This document shows, in pieces, positions 9,267 through 18,181 of a DNA stretch of 64,000 bases (the stretch's first letter is position 1; each line of letters opens with the position of its first letter). The notes beneath the pieces are model-generated. The model saw only the letters and a list, made by a program, of their open reading frames with translations. It had not been told where the DNA came from and searched no databases. Source of the DNA: DAORHV01 sp964458645. Lineage in GTDB: Bacteria; Patescibacteriota; Gracilibacteria; Peribacterales; Peribacteraceae. Position numbers and translations under genes: made by a program. The DNA lies in NCBI GenBank assembly GCA_964458645.1, contig CAYWJU010000002.1, positions 1 through 64,000 on the forward strand, in the 5' to 3' direction.

Positions 9267-10013
9267 ATGACTGCAGATCTGTATGTGCCGATCATCGCCG
9301 GCATCCTGTTTCTTGCGGGATTTGTGATGAACATGGTGGGCACCACGGGCAGCACGAGCGGTTTCGTGCTGAACTTCGTCGGTGACCTGTTGATGCTCGT
9401 GGGCGAGGTGCTGTTCCTGCTCGTGACTGTGCCCCCGAGCGGCTACGTGAACGTGCAGTGGGCGTTCAAGGGGGACTGGTTCGTGTTCTGGCTGGGCCTG
9501 TTCGCCATCTGCTTCCTTGTGGGGCTGGTGATGAACATGTTCGGTTCGGTTCAAGTGACTACCCCTGCCACTCCTGCTGCTAACACGCACGCGTGGGCCA
9601 ACTTCGTGGGCGACGGCATGATGATCGTGTTCGCGGCTCTGGTGACGCTGTCCGTGGTTCCGCCGGAGCAGGTGGGGAAGTATCAGACGTGGCTCAAGAC
9701 CCCCTCTGCTACGACGACGACTACGACCGGCACCACCACGACCACGACTACCTCTGCCGACCCGCAGAACCCGAAGTACGCTGGCGATACGGTGACGGTG
9801 GACAACGACCCGCCCGCGGGCATGGAGCTGGCGGTGTACTGGAAGGGGGGATCAACTCCTCCGGAAGGTGCGCCGTTCAACGCCGGTTCGCTCGGTGGGT
9901 GGCGTTTCGGTGCGCAGAAGACGGCGAAGATCGGAACGGGCGCGAATACCGTGATCGTACGGTTCGTTAGCCCCGACGGTTCGAAGCTGTCTGCGGCTGT
10001 GCCGGCGAAGTGA
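9267..10013 (+). CDS. Four-pass membrane protein with Thr-rich linker and extracytoplasmic tail (cassette 1)
   Basis: 248 residues, no known family. Four hydrophobic segments (roughly 5-26, 31-55, 72-97 and 107-130) are followed by a Thr-only linker and a tail of about 85 residues, probably beta-rich (KYAGDTVTVDNDPPAG...). The start is the ATG 8 bases after AGGAGG. Codons strongly favour G or C at the third position, more than the neighbours. With its own promoter, leader and terminator it stands as an independent unit. Its style matches the genes at 10377, 11352, 24827 and 27311, suggesting common foreign origin. Confidence 0.8.
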   Translation: MTADLYVPIIAGILFLAGFVMNMVGTTGSTSGFVLNFVGDLLMLVGEVLFLLVTVPPSGYVNVQWAFKGDWFVFWLGLFAICFLVGLVMNMFGSVQVTTPATPAANTHAWANFVGDGMMIVFAALVTLSVVPPEQVGKYQTWLKTPSATTTTTTGTTTTTTTSADPQNPKYAGDTVTVDNDPPAGMELAVYWKGGSTPPEGAPFNAGSLGGWRFGAQKTAKIGTGANTVIVRFVSPDGSKLSAAVPAK

Positions 10014-10063
10014 TACTGACACTGGGTCTGTCTGTTCTGGCAGTGAATGTTGGGTCAGCCTGC

Positions 10064-10103
10064 GGGGCCAGGTGCGGAAGCACTTGGCCCCAAAGGTTGT
10101 ATT
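10064..10103 (+). terminator. Terminator of cassette 1
   Basis: A 12-bp stem (GGGGCCAGGTGC with GCACTTGGCCCC, one G-U pair) around a GGAA loop, 10064-10091, followed by a T-rich tail. Confidence 0.75.
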
Positions 10104-10232
10104 TTCATGTATGTGAAAGTATTTCACGGTGGAGAAACTTGTGTTTTAGCCATACAATCGGCTTTTTGAGAAATTGCTTGTCAATGTCTATATTTTATTT
10201 ATAGAAAGCCAAAAAGTCATAGTTTATATTAA

Positions 10233-10376
10233 TTGACATAACAACAAACTAGGCCTACAATGTCAAGTAGGCTGATCCCTGAAATCACCGACGTATGTTA
10301 CGTTGAAACGGTTGCAGAAGTGCGATCGGTGATGGGGCTGAAAGCCACGGCTCTAACCAATGGGGAGGTAAAACCC
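10233..10376 (+). promoter_or_regulatory. Promoter, structured leader and SD of cassette 2
   Basis: A near-consensus promoter: TTGACA (10233-10238), 17 bases, TACAAT (10256-10261). Eight bases later comes AGGCTGATCC (10269-10278), then ATCACCGA (10284-10291), which can pair with TCGGTGAT (10326-10333). The SD GGGGAGGT (10362-10369) precedes the ATG by 7 bases. Confidence 0.75.
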
Positions 10377-11096
10377 ATGAGCTGGTTCAAGAATGACGAC
10401 GGAAAGACGACCAAGGCGGTGCTCGGCGAGCGCACCACCAAGAGCGCGGTCGCGCACCTGATCCTCGCCGCGATCCTGATCCTGACGGGTGTCATCGCCG
10501 GCTGGTGGGTGGGCAGTCAGACCGAGTCCTATCTCGGTGCGCTGATCATCCTCGCCGGCCTGCTCCTCGCCATCCCCTTCGCGGGGGACCCCTACATCGA
10601 CAGCAACGACAACGACCGCTGGGGTGGCTGGGTTGAGTTCGGTATGAAGGCCATCGGGCTGGTGGGGGTGATCCTGATCGTCATCGTGGGGGTCTCGATC
10701 GTCAAGACTCTCATGAACACCCGCACCGACCTCGGCAACCAAACCACCGCCGTGGGTCAGAAGGAGCAGACGATCAACCGCTGGAAGCTGTTCAGCGCCA
10801 CCAAGGCCCCCCCGGCTGCGGACAACCAGCTGCCCTTCCCCGACGACCTGTACAAGCAGGTCCGTTGGAACAAGGAAGGTCAGTTGCTGTTGCCGCGGTA
10901 CGTGGACGGGACCAAGTGGGCGCTCCGGCTGCCGGACAAGATCGTCGAACTCTCGGCTGGTGAACGCCACGGGTACAAGGTCGAGGAAGACGTGGAGAAC
11001 TTGGTGGTGTCGGGGAGTTTCCCCGGCGACGCCAAGATCTACTTCGTCAACTCGGCCATGGTGCCCAGCGTCAGCCGCCCGCTGCCCACCAAGTGA
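10377..11096 (+). CDS. Membrane protein with three hydrophobic segments (cassette 2)
   Basis: 239 residues, no family recognised. Charged N-terminus (MSWFKNDDGKTTKA), three membrane segments (about 22-44, 50-70 and 82-112), then a soluble C-terminal half of about 125 residues (NRWKLFSATKAPP ... LLLPRYVDGTKWALRLPDK). The ATG at 10377 is chosen because the SD lies just upstream; the frame is open further upstream, but only through the leader. GC-rich codon use sets it apart from neighbouring native genes. Confidence 0.78.
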   Translation: MSWFKNDDGKTTKAVLGERTTKSAVAHLILAAILILTGVIAGWWVGSQTESYLGALIILAGLLLAIPFAGDPYIDSNDNDRWGGWVEFGMKAIGLVGVILIVIVGVSIVKTLMNTRTDLGNQTTAVGQKEQTINRWKLFSATKAPPAADNQLPFPDDLYKQVRWNKEGQLLLPRYVDGTKWALRLPDKIVELSAGERHGYKVEEDVENLVVSGSFPGDAKIYFVNSAMVPSVSRPLPTK

Positions 11097-11126
11097 TGTA
11101 ACAGCGTCGCGAACGGATTAGCCGTG

Positions 11127-11174
11127 GGGAGTGTTGGTCGGGCGAAGATGCCCAGCCGACACTCCCTGTCTTTG
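11127..11174 (+). terminator. Terminator of cassette 2
   Basis: An imperfect long stem, GGGAGTGTTGG...GGGC paired with GCCC...CCGACACTCCC (11127-11165), followed by tgtctttgtg. Confidence 0.6.
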
Positions 11175-11242
11175 TGAATCAATTTGCGTCGTGAGTAGTG
11201 AGTTTTTCGCTGAACAAAGCGGTTTTTTACGATACTCATAAA

Positions 11243-11351
11243 TTGACAAATTGGTTATTTGGTTATATTATAACAATGGCTCCTTCGAATCACCGCCCAG
11301 TGACAAGACAGAGCTACCCGGTATTCCGTGTCCCTAACTGTGAGGTGTCCG
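11243..11351 (+). promoter_or_regulatory. Promoter, leader and SD of cassette 3
   Basis: TTGACA (11243-11248), 17 bases, TATTAT (11266-11271). The leader has GGCTCC at 11278 and ATCACCG at 11289-11295, echoing cassettes 1 and 2. A purine-rich SD (GAGGTG, 11342-11347) lies 4 bases before the ATG. Confidence 0.65.
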
Positions 11352-11903
11352 ATGTTCGACGTCCGCAAGGCCTTGGCGATGGGCCTGTTCATCGCCGCGA
11401 TCCTGACCATGACGAGCGGTGCCAGCGCCCAACTCCCGCCCCCCGCGGAAGAGAAGAAGGGCGGGTTGCCCGCTCCGCTGACCCCGACCACCACCGACGT
11501 GAAGCTGTCCTCGTCGATGGAAAAGTTGAAGACCTACCTCGACAAGAACAGCCTGAAGACGCACTACACCCTGAACGAGTTCGCCTTCAGCGTCGTGCTG
11601 CCCACTGACAAGATCGACGCGTCGTGGCAGGCCCGTACGACGGCTGAGGCGGCCAAGGCGTTCCCGGCTGACAAGGAGGCGGCCACGGTCAAGACGATCG
11701 TGGGAGTCTGCTTCGTGTCGTCGTCGGGGGCGACCTTCGACCGTGCCGTCTTCCGCTACAAGGATGGCAAGGACGCGACGCGTACCGTGAACGTGCGGTT
11801 CGGCTTGGCGGTGGATGCCGCCGATCAGCTCGCGCTGGAGTTCATCCAGTCGAGCGAAGCCGAGGTCGTGCTGAAGCGGTTCGAGTCGTTGGTCAAGAAG
11901 TGA
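11352..11903 (+). CDS. Small secreted protein (cassette 3)
   Basis: 183 residues. A clear signal peptide (MFDVRKALAMGLFIAAILTM, cleavage likely after SGASA), a Pro/Lys-rich linker (QLPPPAEEKKGGLPAP) and a mature alpha/beta domain of about 140 residues with no cysteine pairs and no motif I recognise. GC-rich codons. It follows cassettes 1 and 2 in the same direction, but promoter and terminator are its own. Confidence 0.8.
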   Translation: MFDVRKALAMGLFIAAILTMTSGASAQLPPPAEEKKGGLPAPLTPTTTDVKLSSSMEKLKTYLDKNSLKTHYTLNEFAFSVVLPTDKIDASWQARTTAEAAKAFPADKEAATVKTIVGVCFVSSSGATFDRAVFRYKDGKDATRTVNVRFGLAVDAADQLALEFIQSSEAEVVLKRFESLVKK

Positions 11904-11943
11904 TCAGTCAGACACTTGATCGCTTGGGGGAGCGGTTGGGTGG

Positions 11944-11978
11944 CTAGGGCGTCTCGAAGGAGCCCTAGTTTGTTTTTG
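11944..11978 (+). terminator. Terminator of cassette 3
   Basis: CTAGGGC (11944-11950) and GCCCTAG (11962-11968) form a perfect 7-bp stem, followed by TTTGTTTTT. Confidence 0.85.
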
Positions 11979-12045
11979 TTCACCAGGGCGATATATCATC
12001 GTGGGTTTCTGCGCAGCAAATGCGCTTTTTTGATATACAATCAGA

Positions 12046-15000
12046 TTACGGCGTTGCTGGTCCTGGTAGGCCACGTAGAACGCCAGGTTGGATGCGGTTG
12101 GGGACTGCATACGGATCGCGGAACGCCTTGCGATTTGTTTCGCTGTTGGCCCAGACATTGTACGTTGATGCAATTTCCTCCGGATTGTGTTGGATCAAAA
12201 TATGCAACGGAGTTTGTGCAGTTTGTGCGACTCCATCTACAAGCTGATGTGATGTGTAGGACACAATGTCACCGGCGCCGAGTGTGACCGAAGTCCAGGG
12301 TGCCAAGAATCCATCGGGAGTTCGTGGATCACTGAAGGCGTTCAGCAATGTTTTGAGGGTGGTTTCAGAGTCCTGCTTCCAGCGCTGTACGATTTGCGGC
12401 ACAGATAGAGAATTGAATTGAGCGGGCGTTAGCTGAGAAGCATATTCTGAGCGCGCGCGATTCGGGAAAATAATTTCGTATCCGACTGCGGGCAACGTCG
12501 TCGCGACCGGTTGGCGGCGAACGCGCAATCCGCTCAACCCAGGTGCGATTTCCGCTGCAAAAATTTCAGTAATTTTGTTGGACTCAATAATTTCTGGTGA
12601 AAGCGCCGGTGGCGCGCCTCCGACGCCCAATGGCGGCGGCAGTCCTCCTCCACTCAGCGGCGGCGGCAACCCTCCAGATAACGACGGAGGGAGCCCTCCG
12701 GTTGTTAATGGCGGCGGCAGTCCTCCTCCACTCAGTGACGGCGGCAACCCTCCAGATGTCAGCGGCGGAGGAAGGCCACCTGTCGTGAGCGGCGGCGGTA
12801 ATCCTCCACTGGTAGTTGTCAGTGGTGGCGGTAAGCCACCTGTAGTTGTCGTGAGCGGCGGCGGTAATCCTCCAGTTGTAGTTGTCAGTGGTGGTGGTAG
12901 TCCGCCACTTGTTACCGGCGTACCTCCGCCAATCCTCCCCTCATTCACCGTATCCAGCGGAACATTCGCTCCAAGCAGCACCAAAATATTCGTGAGTTGG
13001 TTCATCTGCGGAGCGTATTGGTTTTCCAGTGCGGTCAGTTCATTGCCGCCGCCTTCCAAGAACGTGGCGATTTCGTTGTTGCCCGCAGTCGACAGCGTTG
13101 CGCGCAGCGGCAACAAGCGCGGAGCCGTTCGCTGCAGGAACGCGAGTATGGGTCCGCTTACGGTGAGTGTGGCGCCGGACGTATTCGTTCCGTGCCGGGT
13201 GTAGAACTCGCTGAGTCGCTTCTCCACCGAGCCGACGGCAGTCGCCATTTCGTTGTTGCGCTGGGCCTCCATGCGCGTTCGCATGGTTTCGGTCTTTGCG
13301 CGAATGGCGTCGCGGATATCCGGACGCATGCGACCCGGAACGATCATCAGCGTGAAGCTGAGTGCCAATTCCTGCGCGTAGTTCACGGCATTGCGGCGCT
13401 CGGTGGCATCGGCGTAGTTCAACGTGTCTACGTTCAACGCGTTGCCGAATGTGGTCTCCAAATCTTCCACGCGGTGCCATGCACCCGTTGCTCCGTCGTC
13501 GGGCTCGCCGACGATCTCGTTGAACATGCGGTCCCAATCGGCTGCGATGTTCGCCTGCTCGTTATCGGAAATCACACGCTCGCCGCGCGATTGTGCACGA
13601 GCCAAGCCTTCGGGGCCTTCCACGACCAACATGCGGCGTACGAGCGAGTTGGCCATGCGCTGGCTTACATATTGTTCGGTGCGTGCAAGACGTTCGGCGT
13701 AGCGCGGGTGACGCAATGCGGCCAGCATGGTTTCGCGTGCTTTGGATCTGCCTTCGGTCGGGTTGCCCGGACTGAAACGCTCGAACAAACCCGGATCGCT
13801 GGTCGACAGGCGATCCAGCGTTTGCTCCACCATGCGATCGATATTGCGGCGCTCGGACATCTGGCGCTGATAGTTCGTAATGCGAGAGCGCAGTGCGGTG
13901 AAGCGGTTGCCGTCCATACTGCGCAGCGGTCCGCCGCCGATCATGCCGAAGAACGGGCGATTCAAGAGTGCGTCGATGTGATTGAGCGTGGAGATATTAT
14001 GGAAGCTTCCCGGCACGCCCACCGGACCTTGGTTCAAGAAGCGCGTCACGGTGTTGAACACGGCCATGACCGTGGAGGAGTTCGGTCCGGTCATGGATAG
14101 AATCATGTCCGGTGTGAGCGGCTCGTTGCTGCGTGCAGAGGCGACCAGCACCGCATATTTGATTTTCTCCACCGTCATGAGTACCTGCGGCAGCGACTCG
14201 CGGCCGCGTGAGCCTTCGTTCAGCAGGTCATCGAATTTGCGCTTCAATGCGAGCTTGGCGTCGCCGGAAATAATGCGTGCATTTTCGCAGTTGTCGATAA
14301 ACTCGCTGTAGTCCAACTCGATTTCGCTGCCGCGCTGCAACAGCGCATCGCGACTGCCGGCATCGAAAGGCGTTTGGCGCAATTGCCGATACAGTCCGAA
14401 TTCCTCACGACGGTCGGGAGTCTCTGGGTCCGGATTCAGCGTGGATGTCTCCTGCGGACGACGTCGGCGACTCGGTTCGGCCGGAGCGAGCGTCGTAATA
14501 ATGTCGGCGAACGTGCGGTTCGGGTGGCGCAGTTTTGCAATGCGCTGGCCCTGAATGACCATGCGGTTGTACTTCTCCTTCAAGTGCATCGGCAAATCGT
14601 CGAACGAGTTCAGGCTCACCATTTCTTCGTCGATTTCGCGCACGGTGGCGGCGTTTTCGGTTTCCTTTCCGGCGATGAGGTAGAACGAGTGTGCGACGGC
14701 CTTGCCGATGGCCTCGCGGTGGGTCATTTGGTATTCGAACATGGCTTCCTTCTCCGAGCGCGACAGACCCATGCGGGTGGCCTGGTCGTTCAGCTCACGA
14801 TACAAACGGCGTGCGCCCGGGCTGCCGCCGCCGGCTTCCACGTCGCGGAAACTGTCTCCGCTGCCGCGTGTGGATCCGCCGTCGATCGACAGTGCTCCGC
14901 CCAATGCGACGCCTCCGGAGATGGGTACGAATGCATCGGCAATGGTTCCCAAGTTCACCTGTGCCAACGATGCCATGCCGGCAGCTGCCGGACCGACGTC

Positions 15001-16116
15001 CAAGCGGTGCTGGTCCAAGAAACGCGACATGGTGGCCAAGCGGTCACGTTCCTGTCGCGGTCCGACCAGACCCACGTACTGAGCGGCGTCACGGACGCGG
15101 CTACCCGCAAAGCTGGTGGCCGTTTTAAACTTGTTGCCCATGTTATCGATGGCGTTCTCGTTGCCGTTCACGAAGCGGTCGTACGCCCACCAGCCCACGA
15201 GTCCGATACTGGCGGCACGCACGTAACCGTTCTCGCTGCGCAGCCCCTTCCAGAGCATGAATGCTCCCACGCCCATCACCAGGTACTGCAGTCGCGGGTC
15301 GGCGTCGCGGAAGTTTTCCATGACCGAGCTGGTGCGCTGGCGATATTCGCGCTCGTCCACGCTGCCGAACATCCGGCCGAACTGCTGGCGCTGTTCCAGC
15401 ATGGTCAGGTCGGTGTCGGTGCCCCTCCTTCTATAGATGTCGTACATTTCGGTCAGCGATTGCTGATCCACGTTGCCTAAACGGATGGCTGCCACAAGCT
15501 CCGGCGGAGCCAATGGGTCACCCACGATGTTGTCGGCGCTGGTGGCGTCGATTTCATTCAGCGGCGGACGGTGACTCTGCATGTAGCGTCGATACAGTCC
15601 GAAGATCTGCGAATTGCGGTCCGGAGCGTCCTCGCGGCTATCGATGCTTGCGCGGGCGATTTCGCTGGCCAGCGGATCTGCATCCGTCGGCAAGTTGGAG
15701 CCTGCGATCAAGCTGAGGACACGCTGCAATGTGGCAACGCGGCCGCCACCGGTACTGCGCAACTCTTCCACGTCTTCGGCGGTGAGCGGTGTGCCGAACA
15801 AGTCGGGGTGCTGTGCACGCACGTCCGGCGGAACCCGGCGTTCGAGCATGGCCATGAATTGATCCAGTTGCTGAGGATTGCTGAACGCATCCGGACGCAG
15901 GAAGCGGGCCACTTGCGCTTGGTCATCCAGTTGGCGCTTGGTGCGGCCGATTTCCGGACGCAGCACGCGGTCGGTTTGCCCCTTAATGAATCCCTCTGCA
16001 CGGTCCGTCAGCCGGTTGATGGGCGAACGATCCGGATCGAACGGCGTGACCTGGCCCAGCAACCGCGATTCGCGGGTGGTGGGGGAGTAGCCGATGCTGA
16101 TAAAGGAGAGGATCAC
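12046..16116 (-). CDS. Giant unrecognised protein with GGLPPPL repeats and the ESRLL N-terminal motif, 1356 aa
   Basis: No family recognised. The start is GTG at 16116, after tcctcctttata. The N-terminus has TRESRLLGQVTP, the motif shared with the proteins at 5174, 18182, 23693 and 26028. A hydrophobic pair (LVMGVGAFMLWKGLR and AASIGLVGWWAYDRF) lies near residues 275-315, and a Gly/Ala-rich hydrophobic patch near 385. The middle is long and helical. Residues about 1065-1170 are tandem GGLPPPLTT-type repeats, followed by a C-terminal domain of some 180 residues. It lies 12 bases after the 406-residue gene, so the two form an operon. Its size and Pro-rich stalk suggest an envelope-spanning or surface structure (inference). 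Confidence 0.82.
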   Translation of the reverse strand: MILSFISIGYSPTTRESRLLGQVTPFDPDRSPINRLTDRAEGFIKGQTDRVLRPEIGRTKRQLDDQAQVARFLRPDAFSNPQQLDQFMAMLERRVPPDVRAQHPDLFGTPLTAEDVEELRSTGGGRVATLQRVLSLIAGSNLPTDADPLASEIARASIDSREDAPDRNSQIFGLYRRYMQSHRPPLNEIDATSADNIVGDPLAPPELVAAIRLGNVDQQSLTEMYDIYRRRGTDTDLTMLEQRQQFGRMFGSVDEREYRQRTSSVMENFRDADPRLQYLVMGVGAFMLWKGLRSENGYVRAASIGLVGWWAYDRFVNGNENAIDNMGNKFKTATSFAGSRVRDAAQYVGLVGPRQERDRLATMSRFLDQHRLDVGPAAAGMASLAQVNLGTIADAFVPISGGVALGGALSIDGGSTRGSGDSFRDVEAGGGSPGARRLYRELNDQATRMGLSRSEKEAMFEYQMTHREAIGKAVAHSFYLIAGKETENAATVREIDEEMVSLNSFDDLPMHLKEKYNRMVIQGQRIAKLRHPNRTFADIITTLAPAEPSRRRRPQETSTLNPDPETPDRREEFGLYRQLRQTPFDAGSRDALLQRGSEIELDYSEFIDNCENARIISGDAKLALKRKFDDLLNEGSRGRESLPQVLMTVEKIKYAVLVASARSNEPLTPDMILSMTGPNSSTVMAVFNTVTRFLNQGPVGVPGSFHNISTLNHIDALLNRPFFGMIGGGPLRSMDGNRFTALRSRITNYQRQMSERRNIDRMVEQTLDRLSTSDPGLFERFSPGNPTEGRSKARETMLAALRHPRYAERLARTEQYVSQRMANSLVRRMLVVEGPEGLARAQSRGERVISDNEQANIAADWDRMFNEIVGEPDDGATGAWHRVEDLETTFGNALNVDTLNYADATERRNAVNYAQELALSFTLMIVPGRMRPDIRDAIRAKTETMRTRMEAQRNNEMATAVGSVEKRLSEFYTRHGTNTSGATLTVSGPILAFLQRTAPRLLPLRATLSTAGNNEIATFLEGGGNELTALENQYAPQMNQLTNILVLLGANVPLDTVNEGRIGGGTPVTSGGLPPPLTTTTGGLPPPLTTTTGGLPPPLTTTSGGLPPPLTTGGLPPPLTSGGLPPSLSGGGLPPPLTTGGLPPSLSGGLPPPLSGGGLPPPLGVGGAPPALSPEIIESNKITEIFAAEIAPGLSGLRVRRQPVATTLPAVGYEIIFPNRARSEYASQLTPAQFNSLSVPQIVQRWKQDSETTLKTLLNAFSDPRTPDGFLAPWTSVTLGAGDIVSYTSHQLVDGVAQTAQTPLHILIQHNPEEIASTYNVWANSETNRKAFRDPYAVPNRIQPGVLRGLPGPATP
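12609..12921 (-). repeat. Tandem coding repeats (GGLPPPL/TT units)
   Basis: Within the 1356-aa gene, about a dozen units of 8-11 codons encode GGLPPPLTTTT, GGLPPSLSG and similar. The DNA shows repeated GGCGGCGGTAATCCTCC-like blocks on the plus strand. Such tracts change copy number easily and would encode an extended stalk. Confidence 0.9.
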
Positions 16117-16128
16117 TATAAAGGAGGA

Positions 16129-17349
16129 TTAGTGTGCGGCTGCACCTTCGGCGGATTTCTTCACGCCGAATGGAGCTGGGACGAAGTCGGTGAAGTGTTT
16201 TCCTTTCAATCCCTTGCGGGCGACATGGCCGCCGAGCAGGCCCCAAACCAGCGATGCTCCGCCGGTGAGCGGAGCCAGAATAGTGGCTCCGGCGAGTGCG
16301 CCAAGTCCGAAGTGTGCGGCGCTTGTGCGGTGTGCGGCAGCCTCTTTGCCTTTGCCGAACATCCAGCTCAGGCCTTTCTTCCCCCAACCCGCGACTTTGC
16401 CAACGCCGTTCAAGCCGAACTGCAACGGCGCAACTGCGGCATTGGCAACGCTGCCGATGAGCGGAATTCCGCCAATCACCGGAACCTTCCACGGTGTGTA
16501 GCCCATTTTGCCGCCGACCCACCCATGAACCCCGTTGATGATTTTGCTACCGGCGTACACACCTCCCGCAACACCAAGTGCGCCAAGAGTGGTGCCGAGT
16601 GCTCCGGGCATACCGGCAAGCGCGCCGCTTGTGGCATTTGCACCCGTAGCGATACCCAATTTGCCAGCCAGCCAGTTACCGGGCTGTACGACAAGGTTGT
16701 TCCACAAGGCTGGTCCGCCGATTGCGCGCCAGGGTTGTGCAAATAAGCTACCGACCGTGCGACCGAGCGTGTTCACGCCGCCCATGAAGGTGCCACCGCC
16801 CAGCATGGAAGCTGTGCCAGCCGTTCCTGCAGCAACCAGCGGGGCGCCGATGGCAAGGCTTCCGGCGATCGCCGCATTGCGGCGAGTCAACAGGGGCGGA
16901 CTGTCTGCAGTGGTGATGCTTGGTGCGACTTGCGGGCCGCCAGCTGGAGTTGCGGGAGTTGGGGCGGGTGCTGGGGCGGCAACGAGAGATTTCTTTATTG
17001 CCTCAATGTCATCCGTAAAATCATGTTCTGGTCCAGCAGGGTCAGCCTTTACCTTCAGTTCGAGCGTTTTGAAAATCTTGTCATGAATGTCTTTGCGCAT
17101 GGTGTCCGTCAAAGTCGCTGGCGGAGCCTTTACAACTTCGGCAAGTTTCTTAATGCTCTGCGCAGCTTCGGCATGCGGAGCTTCCTTCAGTAATTTCGGA
17201 TCAGTACCTGCAACACCACCCAGAAGCGTGCGCAGCTGAGTCTTGGTACCCGTATCAATGCCGGCTGCTTTTTTGTTGATTTCCTCAGCAACCTTCTTCG
17301 ACACTGCGTCGGGGAGGGTTTCGATGGAGTTAAATTTTGCTGCGGGCAT
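16129..17349 (-). CDS. Unrecognised membrane-associated protein, 406 aa, partner of the giant protein
   Basis: Residues 1-150 are helical and charged (for example TLPDAVSKKVAEEINKKAA), followed by an Ala/Pro linker (AAPAPAPTPATPAGG). The rest is rich in Gly and Ala with several hydrophobic segments (AAIAGSLAIGAPLVAAGTAG; FGLGALAGATILAPLTGGA), compatible with membrane insertion. No known domain. It is first gene of an operon with the 1356-aa gene. The promoter at 17387-17415 has the GTTTTCTGC spacer end also found before 23390 and 25796. Confidence 0.78.
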   Translation of the reverse strand: MPAAKFNSIETLPDAVSKKVAEEINKKAAGIDTGTKTQLRTLLGGVAGTDPKLLKEAPHAEAAQSIKKLAEVVKAPPATLTDTMRKDIHDKIFKTLELKVKADPAGPEHDFTDDIEAIKKSLVAAPAPAPTPATPAGGPQVAPSITTADSPPLLTRRNAAIAGSLAIGAPLVAAGTAGTASMLGGGTFMGGVNTLGRTVGSLFAQPWRAIGGPALWNNLVVQPGNWLAGKLGIATGANATSGALAGMPGALGTTLGALGVAGGVYAGSKIINGVHGWVGGKMGYTPWKVPVIGGIPLIGSVANAAVAPLQFGLNGVGKVAGWGKKGLSWMFGKGKEAAAHRTSAAHFGLGALAGATILAPLTGGASLVWGLLGGHVARKGLKGKHFTDFVPAPFGVKKSAEGAAAH

Positions 17350-17386
17350 TTTTTTTGTTTTAGTTTTGTCGCGAAATAATCACCTT

Positions 17387-17415
17387 ATAATAGCAGAAAA
17401 CGTAAATCCTTGCAA
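17387..17415 (-). promoter_or_regulatory. Promoter of the 406-aa/1356-aa operon
   Basis: Minus strand: TTGCAA (complement of 17410-17415), 17 bases ending GTTTTCTGC, TATTAT (complement of 17387-17392). The spacer end is the same as in the promoter before 25796. Confidence 0.7.
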
Positions 17416-17495
17416 TCGGACGTCTGGATACGGTTTTCAGGCCTCTGGAGCACTTTTGTTGCAAGAGTAGTTTTGATTGGCTGCTCTGTTCACAG

Positions 17496-17554
17496 CTGCG
17501 ACGTCGCGTCGCAGATTGTCGTCACCACATCTCGCCGGGACGCGACGTCCCGGC
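17496..17554. repeat. Two neighbouring hairpins in a 450-base intergenic region
   Basis: CTGCGACG-tcg-CGTCGCAG (17496-17514) and GCCGGGACG-cga-CGTCCCGGC (17534-17554) are perfect short palindromic stems between divergent operons. Neither has a T-tail. The rest of 17350-17798 holds the two promoters and an A/T-rich patch with a repeated ATATTTTTTCA, with no gene seen. Confidence 0.6.
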
Positions 17555-17725
17555 TGCGCTGAAGATTTGCATGTGTTTACGCGTTGCCAAATGTTGCCGG
17601 GAAACCCTGGGATGAACTTCAGTTTCCATCGCTACTGACACGTCGGATTTTTTGAAGAATATTTTTTCAAACGGCGGATATTTTTTCACAGTGGCGTTTT
17701 CACCATCGCTTTCGTACCCCGCCTC

Positions 17726-17754
17726 TTGTGAGAAAACGCGAAATTTGGTATACT
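17726..17754 (+). promoter_or_regulatory. Promoter of the 111-aa/918-aa/745-aa operon
   Basis: TTGTGA (17726-17731), 17 bases, TATACT (17749-17754), with TGG directly before the -10. The start codon is 44 bases downstream. Confidence 0.65.
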
Positions 17755-17798
17755 AGGGGCAAGTAGAACAAAAACTCATATCCATTCATTTATCACTG

Positions 17799-18134
17799 AT
17801 GCCCACTCCTGTGGCTCCAGATGAGGCAGAAACCAAGTTGCTCGCCGAGCAGCTGTACGACCTGATCATGGCGGATATCGAGCCGGACCTCCTGCTCGCG
17901 AACATTCCGACGCTGGATCAGAAGTACACCGGTGAGACCCCCGAGGAGCACGCCGCTCGCATGAAGCGGTACGAAGCTTCGTACAAGAAATTCGACGCCG
18001 AATTTTCCAAGTTCATGACCGAGGTGAACGAGAAAGTGAAGACCACCAAGCGCACCACACTCAAGGAGGCAGAGGAGCAGGCTAAAAATCAGGAAGAGAA
18101 TAAGCTGAATTCTCTTGAGTCGGCATTCAGCTGA
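17799..18134 (+). CDS. Small acidic helical protein, 111 aa
   Basis: Unrecognised. Acidic and helical throughout, with Lys/Glu-rich helices at the C-terminus (KFMTEVNEKVKTTKRTTLKEAEEQAKNQ) likely to be coiled coil. No signal peptide or membrane segment. It is encoded 47 bases before the 918-aa protein and shares its promoter. It has the same position as the small proteins at 23390 and 25796, but I see no clear sequence similarity to them. Confidence 0.75.
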   Translation: MPTPVAPDEAETKLLAEQLYDLIMADIEPDLLLANIPTLDQKYTGETPEEHAARMKRYEASYKKFDAEFSKFMTEVNEKVKTTKRTTLKEAEEQAKNQEENKLNSLESAFS

Positions 18135-18181
18135 TTCTTTTATTTCACAAACAGACATACACATTTTCCCCTTTACCCAGT

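Noticed and set aside
10326..10370. Resemblance of the cassette 2 leader to a cyclic-di-GMP (GEMM) riboswitch
   Set aside because: Only a short string (AAAGCCACGG...CTAA) is similar; the second half of the aptamer is missing.
13000..15480. Long plus-strand frames opposite the 1356-aa gene
   Set aside because: The minus frame is continuous for 4 kb, begins right after an operon partner and has the shared N-terminal motif; the plus frames are interrupted and low-complexity.
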